Positions 11,293 through 22,850 of a stretch of DNA of 64,000 bases are shown here, piece after piece. Position numbers and translations under genes: made by a program. Every line of letters starts with the position of its first letter. Within the stretch, counting starts at the first letter, position 1. Source of the stretch: Massariosphaeria phaeospora (lineage: Eukaryota; Ascomycota; Dothideomycetes; Pleosporales); the NCBI GenBank assembly GCA_011032825.1, contig JAADJZ010000012.1, forward strand, positions 434,001 through 498,000. Reading direction: 5' to 3'. Under the pieces are notes generated by a model. It did not search any database. It was not told where the DNA came from and worked only from the letters and a program-made list of their open reading frames with translations.

Positions 11293-13047
11293 TTTGAGGA
11301 TTGCGGAGAACAGATGACTAGTGGGCAGGAGCAGCTAAATATATGCCACGGGCATGACTAGGCAACCCTGTTTGCAATTTAGAAGATATGCAGTTGACGA
11401 GTTTATGCAGGTCTGCAGAGCTTCTGTCATATGGCTGCGTTATTTCTCCACAAAAGGCTAGCGTAGCACTCCCTAACGAATCGAATCCCAGCACTTCGAG
11501 GAATCTGACATCGGCCCCAGAGTGGATCCGCGACGCTAACACGGGTCCGCTAGATATCCGCTGTCAACAAAGCCTCGTCATCACGGCTTGCAACTGTTGT
11601 TGCAATATGGATCAGTCGCCCGACTACAAAGAACTTTATCTTGGAGGACAACGCAGGCAGGAAACAGTGCTGCGCCAAGGTTCGCATCTCGTGAAGGTTC
11701 GAATATCAAGAAACTGGGCAGGAGCTTGTTTTGTGCAGGTCTGCAGAACCTATACCTCAGCCATTCCACGCCCGGCTAACCCCAAAAGAGCCTACGGTTA
11801 CCGCCTGACAAATTTGGCCTAGCGTTTACCCATCAGCACAGGTGTCTGGAATCGTCAGTGACTAGGTCCCTCGATCCTCTAAGCGTTACGCTGCTGCCTA
11901 GCGTGGCCATTATCGCTCATTGATGCAATGCCATGATATTCTAACTTTTTCTCTCGCAAACTTTCCGCGGTCATAGCCTTAATTTGTCCTCCACCATATC
12001 TCTCTTCGTGCTGACCTTTGCCCTGTTAGAGACGCCCCCTTTGCTGAAAAAGATGCTATGCCCATTATCCTCGATACCGACCTCACTACTGCCGTTGACT
12101 TTACAAGGGCCAAGAACATCGCCGTGCACAAGAATATGGCATCTGCAAGATTCTAACCGCGATGTGTCAGCATCTTCGACAGCACCGATACGTCCTACCA
12201 GATACGCCATGTAGAAGGTGCTCGTGAATCCCGACATCGAATACCTCCCTTAGGAAGACCTATGATTACTAGTGTTCAGCAAATTCAACATATTATGTGT
12301 ATTCGCAGGCTGGCCAAGATCTAGCAGACCTGCATAAATCTAATAGCTGCCAAAAATGTCACAAATTCTCTTCCTCTTGCAACACTCGCAAGCAAAACAT
12401 GCACTCTTTGACCTCCAATCGGAAATCAGACACGCTTTCATTGTAAAATTAGCAATCTTGTTGACACAGAGTACCAACCTTTCCTGCGGCCTCGCGCGGC
12501 CTTCCCGGAATTCAGTTCGATACAATCGATGGCATAGAACATGCTTGCTGCTCCTGCAGAATACAGTCTATGCATCGTTGACGCTGAGAACAGGCTCATT
12601 TCAACGAAAGGTGGGTAGAGGTGCGCATGATGGGAGAGGAAGTATAAAGGATTGCACACTGTCTCACCACTTCATCATTCCAAGTTCATGCTAAAGTCGT
12701 CTACCTCATCATTCCCAGCCCCATCGTATCTTGTCCATTACCGTCTTTCCTCAGTGCATGGAACATAGTGAGTACAATTTCCTCGGACTACTCCCGTTCC
12801 CATTCCCCTCGGCGCTTCATCCCGCAATTCGTCTTCTTCAACTCCTTCCCTCTGCCCCGTCTGGATCATCAGTGCAAGCTCGGCTCCTGCCCGCACCACC
12901 ATATACAAGTGCTCAGGAATAGCCACCATATCCCAGAGCAAAATAACCACACCACAATCACTCCTCAGCTGACGAAAATAGCTCTTCTTTTTGCCCTATC
13001 ATGACATTGCATGCCAGTCCGCTGTCTTCAGCATCTTCAATATCGTC
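11293..13047. other. intergenic, with traces of decayed coding sequence
   Basis: At about 12030-12235 the forward strand reads as protein-like sequence (DAMPIILDTDLTTAVDFTRA, then ...CVSIFDSTDTSYQIRHVEG) with stops and no start, suggesting a gene fragment. The remainder shows only short overlapping ORFs. 12660-13000 is pyrimidine-rich and promoter-like. Confidence 0.4.
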
Positions 13048-14117
13048 ATGACGAGCAACCAATCCAATTCTTCCAACGCCTCAAGCACTCTTTCGACCCG
13101 TCAGACAGATGGTAGCGGTGCGAATGGCGGCAGTCGCCAACCTCAAGGGGGGACGATGAACGAAGCCGGACGAGCGTCGCAAGCGCCAACGGCAATTCCT
13201 GTGGGTTCTTTGCGAGTCGAGAACACTTCTGGAAGCAAGCAAGAGCTTCAAGTGTTCGCCAATTACACCCAAGCGGATAGAAAACCTAATGGGACGCATT
13301 GAGGCGTGGTTGTTTGTCTTCAGCGTTCTGGCCAATGGCAGGCAAACGAGGGAACATTGTTCTTCCGGAAAAGTTGGATAGCGTAGTACCCCGCATGCAC
13401 CGCCACGTCTATTAATGATTTTGAATACCTCACGTGCTATCTTGATGACAATAAAAGCTCGATGCCTGCCCTTTCCAGCCTCTTCGTTATTTCGACCTCC
13501 AACAACCCAACATTGACTTGGTCATAATGCTTTGCGGGATCGTAATTACAGGTCTTGCACAGGAAGCCCGCAAGATCTCCGAAACAGTCGCTTTCCTGCC
13601 CAACGATCAATGGAAAGACGTGCAGCTGGAGAACCACACAGCAGCAAGCATAGCACTGTCGCACATCCCTGGAGAAGTTACAGCCACGTTCAGAACGGAG
13701 CTCAACAAGACCATAGTATGGTAGATGGTAGTTATTATTAGGAATATTCGCTGATCTGTGTACAAGGTGCGTGAAGTCCAGCGTCTAGTAAGAGACGTTG
13801 CGAAAGCGAAGATTAGGAAAGCAGGGCCTGGAGAATACGAACTTCCGCCCACAGTTCTTCGTGCGCAGACAGTATGTCAGCAACCACCAAGCTGGCTGGA
13901 GACTACCGAAAACGAGATCAACATAATCCAACCCCTCCATTACTCTATCGCCAACGCGAAGCTACGGCTGCACCGCAAGCGGACTGGAGAAGACGATAAG
14001 ACCAAATTGCAGCATGGTGCAGTCATTGTGGTATTCGGGGGTGTTATGTACCTGCCGGAGCCCTTGAGTACTCCATTTCTTATGCACAGATTGTTGATTG
14101 AGCCAGTAGACGATTAA
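13048..14117 (+). CDS. hypothetical protein, probable multi-exon gene
   Basis: A first block from ATG 13048 (MTSNQSNSSNASSTLSTRQT, Ser/Asn-rich, to about 13300) is followed by a second block 13552-13715 entered through a TTACAG acceptor. A third block 13767-14117 is joined by a 51-nt intron (GTATGG...CTGAT...TACAAG) that keeps the frame (TELNKTI-VREVQRLVRD). The joint between blocks one and two is unresolved; they could be two genes. The C-terminal part is charged and ends HRLLIEPVDD. No recognised domain. Confidence 0.45.
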
Positions 14118-14129
14118 CGATACTGGTAA

Positions 14130-15540
14130 TTGGAGAACAAACCGATGTTTTCTAAACGTTGCTCCTCTATGCGTAAGTCTGCGACAAAGATAGATAGAGG
14201 TATGTCAGATAATAGCGGTATGTAATCTTCATAAGTAGATCGCGCATCTGTTGAGGTAATAATTGAGTTATTCTCTTTATCTTCTTGCATGATATCTGGT
14301 TGCGGTTGATGTTCAAAATTGATGCCACTAGATAACGCTTCAATGTCTGATTAGCAAGATAAATAAAGTTGTTTTAAGAGATCTACTTTCTTATTCTACT
14401 CTTAACGATGGAGCATGGGAATTGTAGTTGTCGGTCCGCTAAGACGACTGTGTACTAGCCGTAACTGCTTGGTAGCTAGGAGCGCCTGCTGAATGCCTTA
14501 CTCGGTATTCTGGCCTCAAGTTGCCATCGCACGAAGTCTAGCTGGCTTTTGGTACTGTAACACTACTAAGAGTAGGCATGTGGAAGCACCTTCTTAATGC
14601 GCGCTATGTGCTGTCGTCGCCGTTGTAATCACGCGCGAGGGAATGCCTTGTTGAAGCGATTGAAGAACGTTTGCTGCTGAATTGTCATCCATAACATCGA
14701 CCAACTCACAGCTATTCCCGAGGCCGTCAACGGTCAATTGGATAGCTACTTCGGTGTCGGTTGTGATTTCTCGTTGGTTTTTTGTTGCTACTACTATGTT
14801 AGCTACTAGTACTTTCCAAGGCTCTGTAAAGTAATTGAACCAGAACCCAAAGGACTCACCGCGATCTGTTTTACTCTTTTCCAGTTTCTGTTTCTTCTAG
14901 CCGTAAGGCACACTAGTGAGAGTGCTCTGTAGCACGCCGTAGTAATTCTGTCTTATTGCACCTTCCGCCTAAGAATTTGGTTTCCGTCTCTTTTTGGTGG
15001 GAGTAGAATTATGGCTTTCGAACTGTACAGCTTTGTTCAGATCATTGCCCCATGGACGAAAAATGTCGTTTGATAATTCTTAGTAGGTTAAGCATAATGG
15101 AATTTGGTTGCTTGCCTCTTTTTAGATAACTTAATACAGAATTGGCAGCCGGAGCCTATTGTTTACAGTCGCTAAAAAAGCTATTACCAAGTCCTTTCAA
15201 TGCGACAGTACAAGTCTAGTTATCTGCTTTCTTTTAGCTAATAATTAGTTAATTGCAAGAAGCTAATCTAGTTCACTTACTAGGATCCTTTGTCGAGTAG
15301 CTAGATAGCGCTAGAGTAGTCTGACTCTTTGCTGGAGCTATGTATAGTTGCGCAAAGCTGAATTATGTTCCTCCACTTGCGGCTAGTGTAGATGAGATTA
15401 GCTAAACTTGCTCTTACATCTTTTTCGCTGCTGACATTGACAATTCTAGGATATGAGTGAACGCGTGACACTAGAGTGTCTAGAGGTGTACCTTTGGGGT
15501 GCAAGTCTGCTAAGGCTACGCATAACGTACGCTTCTAGAT
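14130..15540 (-). pseudogene. decayed gene or element of unknown family
   Basis: The reverse strand reads as protein through a frame interrupted by TAG/TAA codons. 15540-15301 gives HPKGTPLDTLVSRVHSYPRI... and RASLANLIYTSRKWRNIIQL. About 15060-14600 gives RPWGNDLNKAVQFESHN, a lysine-rich stretch, then GESFGFWFNYFTEPWKVLVA and TTDTEVAIQLTVDGLGNSCE. The region is AT-rich compared with neighbouring genes, and stops look like CAG/TGG to TAG changes, consistent with RIP. I do not recognise the family. It may be a repeated host gene or a transposon cargo. Confidence 0.45.
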
Positions 15541-15578
15541 GCGTTGCGTCGTGCTATTGAGCCGTTGCAAGATGACAA

Positions 15579-15623
15579 CCCTGCTGCCCGGCCGTCCGAG
15601 CCGCCCGGCCGTTCGAGCCACCC
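15579..15623 (+). repeat. 5' terminal inverted repeat of pogo copy A
   Basis: Eight end bases (CCCTGCTG) are followed by two tandem 17-bp units, CCCGGCCGTCCGAGCCG and CCCGGCCGTTCGAGCCA. A subterminal CACCAAAAC follows. Its inverse complement is exact at 17655-17699. Confidence 0.95.
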
Positions 15624-15668
15624 CACCAAAACAACAACCAGACTTCAACACGCGATAAATCTATCAAT

Positions 15669-17546
15669 ATGAGCTCAATTGAGGCAGCGATTGCAGCGAT
15701 CGAATCGCTAGAACCAGGAGAACAGTTCAGCTATCGTCAAGTTGCAGCAGAGTATCACTGTAACCGTACAACGCTCGCGCGGAGGCATCAAGGCATTGCA
15801 GGCTCACGCAGTACTATGGCAGAAAACCAGCAAGCGCTCCACCCCCAGCAAGAGCAGGAGCTCTTACGCTATATTGAGCGCCTTACAAGGCAAGGCCTGC
15901 CTCCCTCACGGCCTATGATACGACGTTTTGCTTCGGAGATCGCGAAAAAAGAGCTTGGAAAAGGCTGGGTTGATCGATATATCCAGCGCCACGACGTCCA
16001 TCTTATCTCACGCTGGACCACCGGCATCGATCGCTCGCGCCACCAGGCTGACTCTCTATCAAAGTATAGTCTCTACTTCGAGCTTCTGCGCAGCAAGCTC
16101 AGCCAATACGATATCGAGCCTCGTAATATGTACAATATGGATGAGAAGGGCTGCATGCTAGGAATACTCACTCGCTCAAAGCGGGTGTTCAGCAGGAGGC
16201 TATATGAGGAGGGGAAGATCAAGGCTCACATCCAGGATGGCAATCGGGAGTGGATAACGCTGCTGGCCTGCATATGCGCTGATGGATCAGCCCTCGCGCC
16301 TGCGCTGATATATCAATCAGCCTCAGGCTCGATACAGGACACCTGGCTGCAGGCTCTGAGGCCCGAGGATCGAGTATATATATCCTCCTCACCTTCTGGC
16401 TGGACAAACAACGATATAGGACTATCCTGGCTCAAACAAGTATTTGATCGATCTACGAAGGAGAAGGCAGGGCGGAGCTATCGATTACTAATCCTTGATG
16501 GCCATGGATCTCATCTCACGATGGATTTTATCGAGTACTGCGATCGGAATAGAATCCTCCTTGCAGTATACCCTCCTTATTCAACTCACACCCTCCAGCC
16601 GCTTGACGTCGTCATGTTTAAGCCATTCTCAACAGCCTACTTAAACTAGGTAGCTGCTTTCATGGAGAGGTGCCAAGGGCTTACTTCTATGAGTAAGAGA
16701 GACTTCTATCCTATGTTTATAGCTGCCTAGGAGGCCTCGTTCAAGAAAGAAACTATACTCAAAGCTTTTGAGGCAACTGGCCTCTCACCTCTTAACCCAG
16801 AGGTGATACTCAAACGATTCAATCAGCCAGCTCAATTAGGCTAATCAAGTGATAGCGACTCCTCAGCCTTGAGCGCCTCTAACTGGCGGAAAACTGAGCG
16901 CTTTCTACGCCAGGTAGTGCACAATAGGAGTGATCCACGAGCTCAAAAGCTCAGCCGAGCCTTTCATTCTATTTTAGTTCAGAAAAGCCTTCTTACAAAC
17001 GAGGCTCAAAGCCTTATGCAAGCTCTTATTAATGAGAGGCAGCGTAGAAAGCGAGGCAAGGCTCTGCCTCTAGAGGCAGAGGAGGAGTATCACGGTGGAG
17101 CTAAATTCTGGTCCCCAAGGAAGGTGAAGGAGGCACGTGATCGCCAGGTTCAACAAGGGCTTGAAGAAGAGCAACTACAACACCAGAGAGCTGAGGCAGC
17201 TCGCGTACGTGAAGTGAAGAAGCAGAAGAAGCTTCAGGCAGCTCAACAGAAGCGTGCAGCAAGGGCAGCAGCTCAAATAATAAGGCAGGAGGAGAAGGCT
17301 CGTAAGGCTGCTGATCGAGCCTCACGACAGGCAGCTCGTAGGACTCAACAACGACTCCAGCAAGCTCAAAAAACTGCCCAAAGAGGCAAGAGGAGAGACC
17401 TCAAGGCAGCTACTAAGGCAGGCTCAAAAAAGAGAGCAGCTGCGCAGCCTCAGGGTGGTAGTGAAGCCTCAGGTGCTGCAGCAGGCCCACCACCATCTCA
17501 ATCACGACACGGCCGAGCAATCAAGCTCCCAGCTAAATATAGATAG
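15669..17546 (+). pseudogene. pogo-like DDE transposase, copy A (three stops)
   Basis: The order is an N-terminal psq-type helix-turn-helix (MSSIEAAIAAIESLEPGEQF), then a CENP-B-like second DNA-binding region (QQALHPQQEQELLRYIERLT), then the DDE core. Catalytic Asp lies in the NMDEKG context and Asp in LILDGHGSH; the third acidic position is in the PYSTHTLQPLDV region. The first 326 codons are open to a TAG at about 16648, where copy C has CAA (Gln). Two more stops follow (TAG replacing TGG of copy C at 16728; TAA at about 16842). The long Ala/Arg/Gln-rich C-terminus to 17546 is open (ending RAIKLPAKYR). It is probably inactive, but near-intact enough to have been mobile recently. Confidence 0.88.
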
Positions 17547-17654
17547 CTATATATATCAATTAATACCTATAGAACTCAACTCTAGAATATATCGCGATAA
17601 TAGCTATTGTTCGTGGCTCTACAGCCTCAAGTTAAGCTGCTGTTTTGGTGTTCA

Positions 17655-17699
17655 GGGTGGCTCGAACGGCCGGGCGGCTCGGACGGCCGGGCAGCAGGG
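17655..17699 (-). repeat. 3' terminal inverted repeat of pogo copy A
   Basis: It is the exact reverse complement of 15579-15623, including both 17-bp units. Confidence 0.95.
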
Positions 17700-17919
17700 A
17701 AAAAGCCTAACGCTACTATCGCCAGTCTCTGCTGCGTCATATGTGAGAAAGGTGTAAAGTTTAGACTACCACTCTTTGTTGGCCAGAGTGCCTCTCGAGT
17801 ATGACATCTAGAGTGTGTTGCACAGGTTATGTTGACTTCGGAATAACTGAGGCGCGATGCGCAAGGCTTTGCGAAGGCAGTTACTCTTATAAATCAGCTC
17901 GCACTTGAATTTTGGATTG

Positions 17920-18296
17920 ATATGTTTACCTCAGATTCCGTTATCCCATCGTATTGGCCTGCTTCGAGCTTGCGACATAGACACGACATTGTTGATGTGT
18001 CGGTTTTCCAAGGAGGTCTCATGTTAACTGCCCACATGTCGCTAACCAAATTGGCGCGGCTAATTAGAATTAGAATTAGCCGCACTAATTGGTTAGCGTG
18101 GGTTGTCCCCGCACCTCGGACAGGCTTGCACATCCAACACAAGAAGCGCCATGCATGGACCAACAAAGTGAGCGCTTTCCATTTATCATACCTGCTGAAT
18201 GACAGTTACAAGCTGGGCCATTACTTCCCGACCACTCATCGAGTATGCTGCGCTCGGGACATAGAAGTCGATCAACAGGTGCATAAACAGAGCCGG
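17920..18296 (+). repeat. unnamed palindrome-bearing repeat, copy 1
   Basis: It shares ordered blocks with 29340-29605: TTCCAAGGAG(G)TCTCA, CCCA(CA)TGTC-CTAACCA, a large palindrome, and CGCTCGGGACAT(A/T)GAAGTC. The palindrome at 18040-18098 has arms starting CGCTAACCAA and GGCTAATT. The copy is cut at its 3' end by pogo element B (TA at 18297). Confidence 0.6.
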
Positions 18297-20237
18297 TACC
18301 GTGCCCGTGCGCGCGGCGCCCGGAGTCGCGCGGCGCCCGGGGAACACCAAAACACCAGACAAGCCACCAACTTTGACGCGTCGCATCTCAACCACCACAA
18401 CAGCTATGGAGGCCGCGCTTGCAGCGATCAAATCGCTCGAGCCAGAAGAAAAATTCACGTACCAAGAAATAGCTAATAAGTTCAACGTAAACAGAACTAC
18501 ACTGTCCTGAAGACACCGAGGCCGTCAGAGTACGCAGGAAGCCTAGAGAATCAACCAACAAAAGCTTAGCCTACAACAAGAAATAGAACTCGTGAACTAT
18601 ATTGAAGACTTTACAAAAAGAAGGCTGCCTCCTACGAGAGAGATAATACAAAATTTCGCATCCTAGATAGCTACAGAGCCCGTGAGCGACGCTTGGGTAA
18701 CGCGCTTTCTCTACCGACAAGGCAATCATCTCGTCTCTAAATAGTCCTCTGGGATAGACTCTCTCCGCTACAACGCTAATTCAAACGTCAAGTACGCGCT
18801 GTATTTTGACTTGCTGCATGCTAAAATAAAGCAGTACAACGTACAGCCGCGTCACTGCTACAATATAAATGAGAAGGGCTTTATGATTGGTGTAACAGGT
18901 CGCTCAAAACGAGTGTTTACTCGACGGCAATAGGAGAAGAAAGAGGTGCAAGCATTACTCTAAGATAGCTCTCGTAAGTAGATAACTCTTCTAGCAGCTG
19001 TTTGCGCCGATGGGAGCGCTCTGCCGCTTGGTCTTATCTTCTAAGCGTCATCAAGGTCACTGCAGTCAAGCTAGGTAGCCAACGTCGAAGCAGAAAAGCA
19101 CAACGTCTTTATCACCTTATCCCCGTCTAGCTGGACGAACAATGACGTTGAATTAGCATAGCTTAAGCAGGTTTTTAACCGCTGCACGAAAGAGAAAGCG
19201 CGCAAAAGAAAAGACTAGCGTCTTTTTATACTTGATAGCCATGGCAGTCACTTTACACAGGATTTTATCAACTACTGCAACTCCCATCGTATACTTCTCG
19301 CTGTATTTCCGCTTCACAGTACTCATACGCTTTAGCTACTTAACGTTGTTTACTTTAAACCTCTCTCTAGCGCCTACTCTAAGGAGCTTACCAATTACCT
19401 CTAAAGGACACAAAGGCTCCTCGCAGTCAAGAAGAGAAACTTCTTTCTACTATTCTAGAGAGCGTAGGAGTCCTCTCTCACGACAGAGATTATTCTCAAG
19501 TCCTTTGAAGCTACTGGTATATGGCCTATAGAGCCAGAGGTTATACTCGATCGGTTCCAAAAAGAAGAGAATAGGGAGCAGGAAAACAGTGAATTACGGT
19601 CTTTAGCACTTAAAGATAGTAACTGGCGTAAGATAGAGCGTTTCCTACGCTTTGCAGTAAAGGATAACGCTACAGGAGAAGCAAAGTTGCTCTCTCAAAC
19701 GCTCCACCAACTCTAAGTGCAAAACGAGCTACTACACTATGAGAACGATGGGCTGAGAGAGGCGCTTACTATCAAGAAAAAGCAAAAGAAGCGCGGCAAG
19801 CTTCTCGACCTACAGCAGCGCAAGGAGTACCATGGTGGTGCTGTCTTCTAGTCTCCGCGGAAGATTAGAGAGGCACGTGCACGGGAGGCAGTGAAACAAC
19901 AAGAAGAGCATGAGGAGCAGCTTGCAAAGGCGAACAGGAAGGAGCTCCTAGCTGCTGCCAAGCTACTCTAAGAGCAGCAGGCAGAGGAGAGGCGTGTAGC
20001 GAGAGAGGAGGCCAAGGTAGTGCGTGCCAGGGGGCAGGCTGAGAAAGAAGCCGCGCGCGCTGCTCAGATCGCAGCCCAAAACACCAAGAGAGCACCTCAA
20101 ACTACCTAGAAGGGCAAGCGCAAAGCTTCAGGTCCTCCTCTACCGAAGCCCAAGCGACAGAGACGCGGTGGCGGCTCTGCAGCTGTTGCGGAGCCCCTAG
20201 AAGCTGCACCAGAGGCTCCACCCAAAGTCAACTCCTA

Positions 20238-22366
20238 CCGAGGCGCCCGGCGTGACCATCCACCCGGCGTGACCATCCAGCCGAACACCGAACCCTGACA
20301 ACTACATAACTTCAACACGACACAACTCCACCAATATGGGAGCAATTGAGGATGCGATTGAAGCGATTGAATCGCGCGAGCCAGGAGAACCTTTTTCATA
20401 TAGGAAAATAGCAGCCATCTATGGCTGCAGCCACGCAGCGCTCAGCCGAAGACACCGAAGCGTCTCAACCTCATGCAGCACCAAGGCTCAAAACCAGCAA
20501 GCGCTCCACCCCCAGCAGGAGCTGGAGCTCCTACGCTATATAGAGCGCCTTACAAGGCAAGGCCTACCTCCTACACGGCCTATGATACGACGCTTTGCCT
20601 CGGATATCGCGAAAAAAGAGGTTGGAAAAGGCTGGGTTGATCGATATATCAAGCGACACCAGGTTGATCTAATCTCACGCTGGGCCACCGGCATCGATCG
20701 CTCACGGCACCAGGCTGATTCTCGGTTGAAGTATACCCTCTACTTCGAGCTTCTACGCAGTAAGATCAGCCAATACGATATAGAGCCTTGCAATATGTAC
20801 AACATGGATGAGAAAAGCTGCATGCTGGGAATACTTACTCGCTCAAAGCGGGTGTTCAGCAAGAAGCTATATAAGGAGGGGAAGATCAAGGCTCACATCT
20901 AGAATGGCAATCGGGAGTGGATAACGCTGCTGGCCTGCATATGCGCTGATGGAACAGCCTTTGCGCCTGCGCTAATATATCAATCAAACTTAGGCTCGAT
21001 ACAGGACACCTAGCTACAAGCCCTAAGGCCTAAGGACCAAGTATATATATCCTCTTTACCTTCTAGCTAGACGAACAACGATATAGGACTAGCTTAGCTC
21101 AAACAAGTGTTTGATCGATCTACGAAAGAGAAGGCAGGGCGGAGCTATCGATTACTTGTCCTAGACGGCCATGGATCTCACCTCACGATGGATTTCATCG
21201 AGTACTGCGATCGGAATAGAATCCTCTTTGCAGTATACCCCCCTCATTCAACTTACACTCTCTAGCCGCTTGACGTCGTCATGTTTAAGCCATTCTCATC
21301 AGCCTACTTAAACCAAGTAGCTGCGTTTATGGAGAGGTGCCAAGGGCTTACATCTATAAGCAAACGAGACTTCTATCCTATGTTTATGGCTGCCTGGGAG
21401 GCCTCGTTCAAGAAGGATACTATACTCAAGGCTTTTAAGGCAACTAGCCTCTTACCTTTCGAGCCAGAGGTGATACTCAAACGATTCAATTAGCTAGCTC
21501 TATTAGGCTATTCAAGCGATAGCGACTCCTCAGCCCTAAGCGCATCAGATTGGAGGAAGATCAGACGGCTGGTCGATCACGCTGTAGCTGATAGAGACCA
21601 GAAAAAGATTTCAAAGCTCAACCAAACGATCCACCGACTCTCGATTAGATCAGTACTAGCTGAGCATGAGAATGTGAGACTCAAGGAGGCTCTCATCAAT
21701 GAGAGGCAGCGTAGGAAGCGAGGCAAGGCTCTGCCTCTAGAGGCAGCTGAGGAGTATCACGGTGGGGCTGTATTCTGGACTCCAAGCAAGGTGGATAGGG
21801 CACGTGATCGCCTGCGGCAGCAGGAGGCTGAGGCGGAGCAACAACAACTCCAAAAAGCAGAGATATCTCGCGTACGTGAGGAGCAGAGGCAGGAGAAGCT
21901 CAAGGCTGTTGAGGCAAGGCGTGCAGCGAGAACAGCAGCGCAATTGATGAGGCAGGAGGAGAAGGCTCGTGAGGCTGCTGATCGAGCCTCACGACAGGCA
22001 GCTCGTAGGACTCAACAACGACTCCAACAAGCTCAAAAAACTGCCCAAAGAGCTCAGAGGAGACGCCTTAAGGTAGCTACGAAGGCAGGCTTAAAAAAGA
22101 GAGTAGCTGCGCAGCCTCAGGGTGGTAGTGAAGCCTCAGGTGCTGCAGCAGGCCCACCACCATCTCAATCACGACACGGCCGAGCTATCAAGCTCCCAGC
22201 AAAATATAGATAGCTATATATATTAATTGAGGCCTGTAAAACTAAGCCCTAGAAAATATCGCGATTATAGCTATCGCGCGTGGCTCAATAGCTTCATGTT
22301 GTGGTGTCGATTTTGGTGTTCGGGTGGATGGTCACGCCGGGTGGATAGTCACGCCGGGCGCCTCGG
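20238..22366 (+). mobile_element. pogo-like DNA transposon, copy C, nested in copy B
   Basis: The 2129-bp element is flanked by a TA duplication (20236-20237 and 22367-22368). Its inverted repeats contain two tandem 17-bp units, CCCGGCGTGACCATCCA, with one or two mismatches between ends, preceded by CCGAGGCG and followed by CCGAACACC. It disrupts the last dozen codons of copy B. Confidence 0.95.
20336..22213 (+). pseudogene. pogo-like DDE transposase, copy C
   Basis: MGAIEDAIEAIESREPGEPF starts a helix-turn-helix that differs markedly from copy A over the first 50 residues, whereas from QQALHPQQ onward the two are almost identical. It is broken by at least six TAG stops (first at about 20900, CAG in copy A). 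The C-terminal 179 codons (21674-22213) are open and end with the same RAIKLPAKYR as copy A. Confidence 0.88.
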
Positions 22367-22399
22367 TACTCTCATGCACGCTTTGTGCGTGCCACTTAG

Positions 22400-22850
22400 C
22401 TGTTACTTCGCTCCTCCGTCCACACTCCTTGCCGCTGCTGCTTGGACTGAAGATGGAGTCTGGAGACCATGCCTTGTCCCACAACTTGAGCTCAATACCC
22501 TCTTATTTTGCCATTGGACGCAGAGGACCTGGCGCGGGCATTGAAGGATGTCGTTCAGCAGCAAGGCCGGCCAGGGGACGCCCTGCTCAAGGACTTCACC
22601 TAAGACAGCCCTACCAGTAGTTCAAGCTTCCGCACATGCGCACTTCTCAATTGGCAGGGGTGTCACCAAAGAATGCAACGCGGCTGGTGAACTTGCGCTC
22701 GTTCAAAATCAATAACCACAAGCTGCTTTCTTTCCTTGTAGCAAAGCACTGTTGAGCAAGTTATCATGAGCTTGTGGTGTTCGTGATGTAGTATTTGTAA
22801 ACTACAATAGAGTACATGAAGAGGGGGAGAAGGTACCGTCTTGTGAGCTA
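22400..22850. other. intergenic; possible C-terminal gene fragment
   Basis: 22530-22603 encodes a protein-like tail (AEDLARALKDVVQQQGRPGD, then a short end and TAA) without a visible start, possibly the remnant of a host gene interrupted by the transposon cluster. Nothing else was seen. Confidence 0.35.

Larger units (their letters stand above)
15579..17699 (+). mobile_element. Fot1/pogo-like DNA transposon, copy A
   Basis: The 2121-bp element is bounded by perfect 45-bp terminal inverted repeats (15579-15623 and 17655-17699) and encodes a pogo-type DDE transposase. It is the least damaged of three related elements in the window. Flanking dinucleotides are AA on both sides instead of the TA expected for this superfamily. 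Confidence 0.93.
18299..22399 (+). mobile_element. pogo-like DNA transposon, copy B (old, split by copy C)
   Basis: The 5' end follows TA (18297-18298) and again carries two tandem 17-bp units, CGCGCGGCGCCCGGAGT and CGCGCGGCGCCCGGGGA, then AACACCAAAAC. The coding part 18406-20235 resumes at 22369-22399 after the inserted copy C. No matching 3' inverted repeat was found after 22399, so the 3' end is lost or diverged. Confidence 0.85.
18406..22399 (+). pseudogene. pogo-like transposase, copy B, heavily mutated
   Basis: It begins MEAALAAIKSLEPEEKFTYQ and follows the same domain order as copies A and C, but carries well over ten in-frame stops, nearly all TAG. The first catalytic Asp is replaced (NINEKG instead of NMDEKG), as expected from G-to-A change, while the LDSHGSH Asp remains. 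Its last codons were separated by the insertion of copy C: joining 20235 to 22369 across the TA duplication restores ...NSYSHARFVRAT and a stop at 22397. Confidence 0.88.
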
